Positions 55,088 through 61,279 of a stretch of DNA of 64,000 nt are shown here, piece after piece (the first letter of the stretch is position 1; every line of letters begins with the position of its first letter). Source of the DNA: Streptomyces griseicoloratus (GTDB lineage Bacteria > Actinomycetota > Actinomycetes > Streptomycetales > Streptomycetaceae); contig NZ_JACVQF010000190.1 of NCBI RefSeq assembly GCF_014534645.1, forward strand, positions 62,001 through 126,000. Direction: 5' to 3'. Below the pieces are notes generated by a model. That model saw only the letters and a list, made by a program, of their open reading frames with translations, made no database searches and was not told the origin of the DNA. The translations under genes and the position numbers were made by a program.

Positions 55088-56398
55088 ATGACCAGCACGC
55101 CGCCCCATCAGTCCATCCTCGACAAGCCTTTTGTCCTGGACCTCTTCGCGGGGCCCGGTGGGCTGGACGTCGCTGGTCACCGGCTGGGGGTCCCGAGTCT
55201 CGGTATCGAGTGGGACAAGAGCGCCTGCCTGACCCGCTACGCGGCCGGCCTGGACACCCTCCACGCCGACGTGAGCGCGATCCGCAGGGAGTCCTTCGAG
55301 TCGCTCCCGCCGGAAATCAACGTGCTCGCCGGCGGGCCTCCGTGCCAGACGTACTCGGTGGCCGGCAAGGGCGCGGGGCGGGAGGCTCTGGACAAGGTCA
55401 AGGAGTTCATCGCCCGGCTCATGGCGGGAGAGCCCGACGAGAAGATCGACGAAGATCTGAAGAACCTCAGCGACCCCCGCACCGCCTTGGTGCTCGAACC
55501 CCTCCGGTACGCGATCCAGGCGACCAGGAGCCCCAACCGGGGACACCGACCGTACGACGTCATCGTCCTGGAACAGGTCCCCGCCGTGCGAGCGCTCTGG
55601 CACCGCTACGCCGAGGTGTTGCAGGAGATCGGCCTCCCCGACGGCACCAAGTACAAGGTCGTCGTCGACGTGCTGCGCACCGAGACCTACGGTGTGCCGC
55701 AGACCCGGTCCCGTGCCGTGCTCATCGCCCGTCGCGAGGGACTGGGTGAGCCGTTCCTGCCCGACGCGACCCATCACGCCTACGAGGCAAGGGGATGGAA
55801 CCGCAGGAGCGGAGACACCGCGGCACCGACGATCCAGCCGACCCTCTACGACGCCGAGGTCCCCGAACCGGGAGCGGGCCCCGCGCAGGACGACGGTCTG
55901 GAGCACTGGACGTCGATGGGCGACGCCCTCGCCGAGCCGGTCGGCACGCACCCGGGGCGCAGGACGCCCTTCCTGGTCCGGTCGAACTACGGCAGCTCCG
56001 GAATCTCAGGACGCCGCGGGGTGCGGACCGACGTGCAGCCCGCCACCACCGTGACCGGGCGTATCTCGCGCTTCGTGGTCTTCGAACCCGTCGGCGACCA
56101 CCACCCCCACGTCGTGTGTGAGGGTCCGAGGTTCAGCATGAACGAAGCGGGGATGCTGCAGAGTTTCCCTCCGGACTACCCCTGGTCGGGGACGGCCCAG
56201 GCCCAGCAGGTGGGCAACGCCGTGCCGCCGCTCTTCGGGGCCCACCTCCTGAGCGCCGCGCTCGGCCTTCCCGCACCGACCCCGGCGACGATGCGGAAGC
56301 CGTGGGTGCCGGCCACCGAGGAACGGCGGGCCAAGCTGCGGAGCCACGGCTGCGGAACAGCGGACGACTGCACCGCCCGCTGCCCGCGTCCCGAGTAG
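55088..56398 (+). CDS. C5-cytosine DNA methyltransferase with intact PCQ motif
   Basis: A 436-residue methyltransferase. Motif I is VLDLFAGPGGLDVAGHRLG, motif IV is GGPPCQTYS with catalytic Cys86, motif VI is LEQVPAV (Glu162 kept, the usual Asn changed to Gln), motif VIII is VPQTRSRAVLI and motif X is QQVGNAVPPLFGAHL. The target-recognition region lies between VIII and IX (about residues 215-330). The C-terminal 40 residues contain CGTADDCTARC, perhaps a small zinc site. It would methylate cytosine in a specific site and so protect host DNA. It ends 14 bp from the convergent leftward arm. Confidence 0.92.
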   Translation: MTSTPPHQSILDKPFVLDLFAGPGGLDVAGHRLGVPSLGIEWDKSACLTRYAAGLDTLHADVSAIRRESFESLPPEINVLAGGPPCQTYSVAGKGAGREALDKVKEFIARLMAGEPDEKIDEDLKNLSDPRTALVLEPLRYAIQATRSPNRGHRPYDVIVLEQVPAVRALWHRYAEVLQEIGLPDGTKYKVVVDVLRTETYGVPQTRSRAVLIARREGLGEPFLPDATHHAYEARGWNRRSGDTAAPTIQPTLYDAEVPEPGAGPAQDDGLEHWTSMGDALAEPVGTHPGRRTPFLVRSNYGSSGISGRRGVRTDVQPATTVTGRISRFVVFEPVGDHHPHVVCEGPRFSMNEAGMLQSFPPDYPWSGTAQAQQVGNAVPPLFGAHLLSAALGLPAPTPATMRKPWVPATEERRAKLRSHGCGTADDCTARCPRPE

Positions 56399-56412
56399 CT
56401 CGACGCCGCGTA

Positions 56413-57276
56413 TCAGTCCTCGATCTTCCGACCCCTGACCGGGGCGGTCTCGAACAGCTCGGCGAAGTACTCGGTGAGCTCTGCCACGGAGTCCTCCGGA
56501 GCCGGGTCCTCGTCGGGCCCCTCCGGAAGGACGTGACGCGAGACGGGTGGAGCCGTCTGCGCCTCCTCGATCCAGTCCCGCAGGCGGTCGGGGTCCCGGG
56601 GCTCGTCCGGGGCGAAAGCGTCGTAGATCACGGTCGCTCCGGCCGCGTTGATGGTGACGCCCAGACCGTTGATCTCCCGCCCGGTGGTGACCTTCCCGTT
56701 CTTCAGGAGACGAACCAGCGCCTGGGCCGTGGGGCGGTGGTCGAGGAAGTCCATCCGGAGAACAGTGTGGATGAGGTCCTGGTTGCCGCAGGCCACCTCG
56801 ACCGGCCCGTAGTCCGGCCCGTTCCGAAAGAGTTCGGCCGCCCACCACAGGCGGGAGAAACACTGTCGGTCCGCAGGTCCCTGGAAGCGAGCCGCAGCCA
56901 CACGTCGAGACGAATCCGACAAGTGGCGCCACACGACGTAGTCAGGGGCCACAGCCAACGCCAGGTGGTTCCACAGCCTGCTGTCCGCCGCTTCCTGCCG
57001 CGTCAGTCGCAGTGTGGCGTGGAGCCGAGGCGCAAGCCACGCGTCGGCCCGGGTGCGCTCATTTTCGAAGGCAAACATCGCATCGTCCACCAGACTGCGG
57101 ACCGGTTCGACCCACCACCTGGCGTCGTCGTCGGGAAGAGGCTCCACGACCTTGGCGAGGTCGATGCCACTGTGAACCTGTTCGCCCGTGAGCAAGCCCT
57201 CGGTGAGGAAGGGGTCCGCGGCCGAGCCGGAAAGCAGTGCCAGGCGCTCCGGTACATGGTGGGGCTGGGTGATCAC
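56413..57276 (-). CDS. Uncharacterised defence-island protein (DUF6339-like)
   Basis: A 287-residue, mostly helical protein. It begins ITQPHHVPERLALLSGSAAD and contains WWVEPVRSLVDDAMFAFEN, LAPRLHATLRLTRQEAADSRLWNHLALAVAPDYVVWRH, then LWWAAELFRNGPDYGPVEVACGN. From memory this resembles what is called DUF6339 in related genomes, which I cannot verify. No nuclease, ATPase or membrane motif is visible. GTG 57276 overlaps the previous gene's stop as GTGA, so it is the last gene of the leftward arm. Its strict linkage to a GHKL ATPase gene suggests a structural or adaptor role. Confidence 0.82.
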   Translation of the reverse strand: MITQPHHVPERLALLSGSAADPFLTEGLLTGEQVHSGIDLAKVVEPLPDDDARWWVEPVRSLVDDAMFAFENERTRADAWLAPRLHATLRLTRQEAADSRLWNHLALAVAPDYVVWRHLSDSSRRVAAARFQGPADRQCFSRLWWAAELFRNGPDYGPVEVACGNQDLIHTVLRMDFLDHRPTAQALVRLLKNGKVTTGREINGLGVTINAAGATVIYDAFAPDEPRDPDRLRDWIEEAQTAPPVSRHVLPEGPDEDPAPEDSVAELTEYFAELFETAPVRGRKIED

Positions 57277-58268
57277 GTCTCGCTCTCCCTGTTCGTCCGT
57301 TCCAGGCTGCGGATCATGTAGCCCACCGCCTTGGCGGCCTCGGCACGCCGGACCGCCGCGTAATGGATGCGTGTCTGCAGCTCGCCCCAACCCGAGTCAC
57401 CGGTGCGCCGGCGGTGCACCTGGCGCAGGGCCTCCTCGACGTGGACGCCGGGGACGACGTCCGGGAGCATCTCCCGCAGCACCTCGCCCTGCCAGTCGGT
57501 CGGGAAGACCGGGCCACCGCCGGGTTCCACCTCCAGGTCGCCGATGGCGCCGTGGAAGACCGCCGTCCACACGTCCGTGGCCATCTGGGCGACCAGAAGG
57601 TCACGGACCTTGCTCTCCACACCGGACCCGTTGCTGTCCAACAGTCCGACGATGCCGTCGATATCGGTGTTGACGAACACCGTGGGGACACGCGCCGTGG
57701 TGTCCACGAGCCAGGGGGCGTCGGCGTAAGCATGCAGCCATTCCCTGGAACTCTTGCTGAACGACGCCTTCCGGACGTCCAGTCGCAGCCCTCTGACCGG
57801 CTCGTCGGAGACGGTGTCGACGATCCAGTTCCGGTCGGTCTCGGTGATCGACCGTCCGCGTACTCCGTCGACCGTCCCGACGGCGTATGCGCCGAGGTTG
57901 GCTCGTCCCAGGTGGTCGTCGCGGAACAGCTCCATGAAGCCCGACCAGTCGCGGCTGCCCTCCGTGTCCCGAGTGAGGGCCGTCGAGGTGCGGACATTGG
58001 TATCCCCATCGGTCAGCACGGCGAGGACACGCAGATCGGACCACGCCGCGTCCGGAGCGTCGGCGCCGGGCGGGAGCGTGGCCGAGAGACCGATCGTGGC
58101 GCTCACCCAGTCCGCGTGGCCCGCGACGCCGAGGGCGACGGCCTGCTCCTGAGTCGAGTAGGCGCTGGTGTCCAGTGGGTCACGGGTGCCGTCGGAGAGC
58201 TTGAGGGAGACCGAAGTCACCCTGAGCGTGATCGGGCGGCTGAGTCGCTTGTACGGGTAGATCTTCAC
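57273..58268 (-). CDS. Uncharacterised defence-island protein
   Basis: A 331-residue protein I do not recognise. The first half is beta-rich (ITLRVTSVSLKLSDGTRDPLDTSAY, HADWVSATIGLSATLPPG, LRVLAVLTDGDTNVRTSTALTRD), the second half helical (VESKVRDLLVAQMATDVWTAVFHGA, VEEALRQVHRRRTG, IHYAAVRRAEAAKAVGYMIRSLER). No catalytic motif stands out; VNTDIDGIVGLLDS is an Asp-rich stretch worth noting. It starts 3 bp after the HTH-GHKL gene stop and overlaps the next gene by 4 bp, so it is made together with both. It is probably an obligate partner of the ATPase. Confidence 0.82.
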   Translation of the reverse strand: MKIYPYKRLSRPITLRVTSVSLKLSDGTRDPLDTSAYSTQEQAVALGVAGHADWVSATIGLSATLPPGADAPDAAWSDLRVLAVLTDGDTNVRTSTALTRDTEGSRDWSGFMELFRDDHLGRANLGAYAVGTVDGVRGRSITETDRNWIVDTVSDEPVRGLRLDVRKASFSKSSREWLHAYADAPWLVDTTARVPTVFVNTDIDGIVGLLDSNGSGVESKVRDLLVAQMATDVWTAVFHGAIGDLEVEPGGGPVFPTDWQGEVLREMLPDVVPGVHVEEALRQVHRRRTGDSGWGELQTRIHYAAVRRAEAAKAVGYMIRSLERTNRESET

Positions 58269-58271
58269 GCG

Positions 58272-60419
58272 TCACGCCCCCTTGCCGGCACGCAGTTCGA
58301 CGACGAGGCGGGTGAGTGCGGTCCTCACCGGGTGTCCGGAGGCATCGGTGGCCCCTCGGAACTTCGCGCGGCGCGTGCCGGGAGGGAAGCGCAGGGTCCC
58401 GTCCTCCACCTCGCAGCCCTCCACGGCGACGAGTTCCGCCCAGTCGAGGCGCGGTCGTCCTCCGGAGCGGACGTCCAACTGGGCGACCGGCACCATCGGG
58501 ACGATCTCGTCACCGCGCGGAATCTTCACCTCGGCCGTGACCAACCACTCCCCCTGGTCGCCGATCGTCGCGTCGAGAGCGTCCAGCACCGGCACCACCG
58601 GGCCGGAGGGCACCTTGGCCTTGGGTCGGCTCTTGACGGTCAGCGCCTTGCGCAGCGCCTCCCCGCCTTCGCCTCTGCCGCGCTTCGGGCGGGCGACGAG
58701 TTCCCTGACCGCACTGTTGACCTCGGTGGTCAGGTTCTGGATCCGCCGGTAGGCGGAGGGGGACCAGCGCAGGGTCAGCTCCTCTGTCTGTCCCCAGCGG
58801 TCGTGCTCGGGCGGTTCCGCCGCACGCAGGAACTCCTCGGCCTCCTTCCCGAAGGGGGCCGACTGGCCGGCTGCCTCGCCGACCAGGAGAACGGCCTGGA
58901 AGGGGTTGGTTCCGAGGGGCAGGTTCGGAACCGTGGCTTTCCTGACCGTCATGCGGTTCCCGCGCAGCGAGTGCACCTGGTTCGCGGGAGTGTCCCGGTC
59001 GCCCGCAGCCTCGGTGACCAGCAGTACCGCTTGGTGAGTGCCGAGCGTGGCGCCCCTGACGCCGCCGGTCAGCGGCAGCTTCAACGGAACGTTTCTGGAG
59101 GCCACCTGACCCGACTCGGTGAGCCGGTCCACCGTGGTGCCCTCGTAGTGGGCCCGCAGGGCGCGGGTGCGGGAGGGCTGCTCGACGGACGGGTCCACCT
59201 TCGTCTCGGCCACGACCTCCTCGCCGTTGCGCAGGGCCCGGACCGAGGCCTCCAGCAACGGGAGTCGGCCGCCGCCACCGACCATGGCCGCCCAGAAGTC
59301 ACGGCCCAGCGCCTCGACCAGGCGGCGGTGCATCCTCTCGATGTCGCGTGTGTCCTCCGGACCTTCTTCGTCGCGGGGCCTGACGTCCTGCTCCGAGGAC
59401 TTGCCTTCGAGGCTGGCCACGTCGTGCGCACCCACGATGAGAAAGGACGTACCGGGTTCGTCGCTCTCTCGGTTCAGATGGAGGCGGTTCACGGTCTCCT
59501 CGTCCGCCCACCAGGAACGGGCGACCTCGGCACCCTGCGAGTCGGGATCGGGGCGCCCGAACCAGGCAGGACCCGCGTACGCGCGTCCATCGACCTCCCG
59601 CCAGGGCAGTTCGAGACGGCCGATCAACCGACGCTCGGTGCGCCCCTCGTGCGGCACGGACAGGGTGGAGTTGATGAGTACGAGCCCGAGAGCGCTGGTC
59701 GCCCACAACGTGGCCTTGCCCAGGCCGTAGGAACCACCGGCGGCGGGGCCGGACTTCAGGCTCTCCAGCTGACGCCGGACGACGGCCGCGAACTTGCCGT
59801 CCGCGTAGTCGTCGCCGGTGAGCCCGGAGGCGTTGTAGTCGTCGACCCTCAGCAGGACCAGACGGCCCCTCTCGTACATGTCGCGCACACCGGCGTCGAC
59901 AACCCTTCCGACCTTCTGGTTCCCGGCGAGCTCCGAGACGGCGGAGTAGTGAGGAAAGAGGTCGTTCCAGAGGATCGCCTCACGGAAGGCGTCCAGGTGT
60001 TCACCGGTCAGTTCGTGCAGGGTGTAGCGGACCCTGACCGGGCGGCCGTTCTCCGACAGGCGCTCGTCGAGGCTGTTCTGACACGTCTCGCGCGCCAGGA
60101 CCTGCACGTCGGCGTCGAAGGCGAAGGCGGCGGCATTGCCCAGGTCACGGCCGCCGTCGGGATAGCCGGGACGGTGGTACCAGGTGACCGGGAGGCCGGC
60201 TTGGGTGTCGGTGGTGCGGGTGTGCACCGTGCCGACGTCCGTACCGAGCGCGTTGGCGATCTCCGTCATGACGGTCGGGCGCGGGGTCGACCGCCCGGCG
60301 ATCCAGGCGGAGACGGCGGCTCGGGTCAACCCGAGTTCCTTGGCCAGTTCGGCCTGCGTCTTCCCCGCAAGCTTGAGCTGTCGAGCCAGCCACGGCCCGA
60401 ACTCCTCACCTGTCTCCAC
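58272..60419 (-). CDS. XRE-HTH fused to a GHKL ATPase (defence island)
   Basis: A 715-residue protein. Residues about 10-65 are a Cro/cI-type helix-turn-helix (LARQLKLAGKTQAELAKELGLTRAAVSAWIAGRSTPRP). From about residue 85 a GHKL ATPase follows with N-box LARETCQNSLDERL, G1-like LLRVDDYNASGLTG and G2 box GGSYGLGKATLWATSA. The long C-terminal part (from about 350) has beta-rich, unidentified sequence. A DNA-binding domain joined to a MutL/MORC-type ATPase suggests it either senses DNA or controls its own promoter; a palindrome lies 42 bp upstream of its GTG start. It is the first gene of the leftward arm. Confidence 0.88.
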   Translation of the reverse strand: METGEEFGPWLARQLKLAGKTQAELAKELGLTRAAVSAWIAGRSTPRPTVMTEIANALGTDVGTVHTRTTDTQAGLPVTWYHRPGYPDGGRDLGNAAAFAFDADVQVLARETCQNSLDERLSENGRPVRVRYTLHELTGEHLDAFREAILWNDLFPHYSAVSELAGNQKVGRVVDAGVRDMYERGRLVLLRVDDYNASGLTGDDYADGKFAAVVRRQLESLKSGPAAGGSYGLGKATLWATSALGLVLINSTLSVPHEGRTERRLIGRLELPWREVDGRAYAGPAWFGRPDPDSQGAEVARSWWADEETVNRLHLNRESDEPGTSFLIVGAHDVASLEGKSSEQDVRPRDEEGPEDTRDIERMHRRLVEALGRDFWAAMVGGGGRLPLLEASVRALRNGEEVVAETKVDPSVEQPSRTRALRAHYEGTTVDRLTESGQVASRNVPLKLPLTGGVRGATLGTHQAVLLVTEAAGDRDTPANQVHSLRGNRMTVRKATVPNLPLGTNPFQAVLLVGEAAGQSAPFGKEAEEFLRAAEPPEHDRWGQTEELTLRWSPSAYRRIQNLTTEVNSAVRELVARPKRGRGEGGEALRKALTVKSRPKAKVPSGPVVPVLDALDATIGDQGEWLVTAEVKIPRGDEIVPMVPVAQLDVRSGGRPRLDWAELVAVEGCEVEDGTLRFPPGTRRAKFRGATDASGHPVRTALTRLVVELRAGKGA

Positions 60420-60460
60420 GCGCCACCTGCTCTTCCTCGGGTTGTAGGAAGGAGGCTAAT

Positions 60461-60482
60461 TTGACGATCGCGATCACGTCAA
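60461..60482. promoter_or_regulatory. Palindrome upstream of the XRE-GHKL gene
   Basis: TTGACG (60461-60466) and CGTCAA (60477-60482) flank a second palindrome GATCGCGATC (60466-60475). On the minus strand TTGACG is also a perfect -35 hexamer, so a repressor bound here would block the leftward promoter. The encoded XRE domain is the natural candidate. Confidence 0.65.
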
Positions 60483-60916
60483 CCAATAGTTAACCGAGCG
60501 AGGGTCGCAACCGACTCAGTCGGCTTGCCCGAATCGTGCAGTTCGCACCTTTCACCCGTCTTTGCCCGATCCACGCAAGCGGAAGCCTCCAACTCCTTTC
60601 CTGCGGGCATGCGTTGGAGCTTGCCTGGATCTCAAAACCCCGCTACGTTCGCCATGTTGGAAAAGCCAACTCGCTCGCGAACCGCTTTAACCGGGGGCCG
60701 ACCGATCTGGCTACTGGTATGTCCTCATACACTCGATGAATGTTTCAACGAGTGTATGGGGAAACGTTTTTGAAAAGTCCTCGCGGCCGGGGGGAACCAG
60801 CCGCTACCGTGATCGGCGGGAGTTGATCCCGCAGCAGGAACCATTCGCTTCATGGGGTTACCCGATTACACCCCTGTGCGAATTTCAGGAAACCAATCGA
60901 CAGGGGTGGGGAGTCG
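60483..60916. other. AT-richer intergenic region with two long hairpins
   Basis: These 434 bp are the least GC-rich part of the window and code for nothing I can support. One structure pairs GCAAG/CTTGC and CTCCAAC/GTTGGAG (60575-60624). A second is the perfect 10-bp repeat CATACACTCG (60726-60735) with CGAGTGTATG (60749-60758). A short palindrome, CCGAC-TCA-GTCGG, is at 60511-60523. These could be operators of the rightward genes or a structured RNA. Confidence 0.5.
60726..60758. promoter_or_regulatory. Perfect 10-bp inverted repeat, possible operator
   Basis: CATACACTCG and CGAGTGTATG with a 13-bp spacer lie 158 bp before the small ORF. The spacing of 23 bp centre to centre (about two helical turns) suits a dimeric DNA-binding protein. 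There is no T-run, so a terminator is less likely. Confidence 0.5.
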
Positions 60917-61123
60917 ATGAACGAGGACGACTGTTTTCCGTTACTGCTCTCCCAGCGGGAGCGCAGCACACTCGAGCTGGATATTCAGCGGGTGGTGAGC
61001 AAGGCCGAAGTCGCGGACTTCCCGAACCGTCATGACCTGCCCGAGGGCGATGCCCTCGCGGGTTTTCCAGACTTGCCCGAGGCGATTCCGGTACTGCCGG
61101 ACGAGAGCCCTCCTGCCGCCTGA
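60917..61123 (+). CDS. Small protein upstream of the sacsin-like gene
   Basis: A 68-residue frame starting at ATG 60917 with GGGGAG 3 nt before it. The sequence MNEDDCFPLLLSQRERSTL continues with mixed helix and ends in a Pro/Glu/Asp-rich acidic tail (DLPEGDALAGFPDLPEAIPV). Overall it is strongly acidic. I do not recognise it. A perfect hairpin follows before the next gene. It may be a small regulator of the island or a chance frame; codon use is less biased than in the neighbours. Confidence 0.4.
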   Translation: MNEDDCFPLLLSQRERSTLELDIQRVVSKAEVADFPNRHDLPEGDALAGFPDLPEAIPVLPDESPPAA

Positions 61124-61201
61124 CTTCGCGCACTCCATCCGCACGACCTGCGCACTCGCCCATCGGAGAGACGCTCCGACCAATCGGTGCGCGATGAACG
61201 T

Positions 61202-61234
61202 GGGCCGGCTCGTACCCAGCCGGCGAGCCGGCCC
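61202..61234 (+). terminator. Perfect 11-bp hairpin before the sacsin-like gene
   Basis: GGGCCGGCTCG and CGAGCCGGCCC with an 11-nt loop, 79 nt after the small ORF and 46 nt before the next start codon. It could terminate the upstream transcript or attenuate the next gene. Confidence 0.65.
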
Positions 61235-61279
61235 GTCATCCAGACTTTCACCCACTTTCGACATCAGGAGCGCTGCAAC

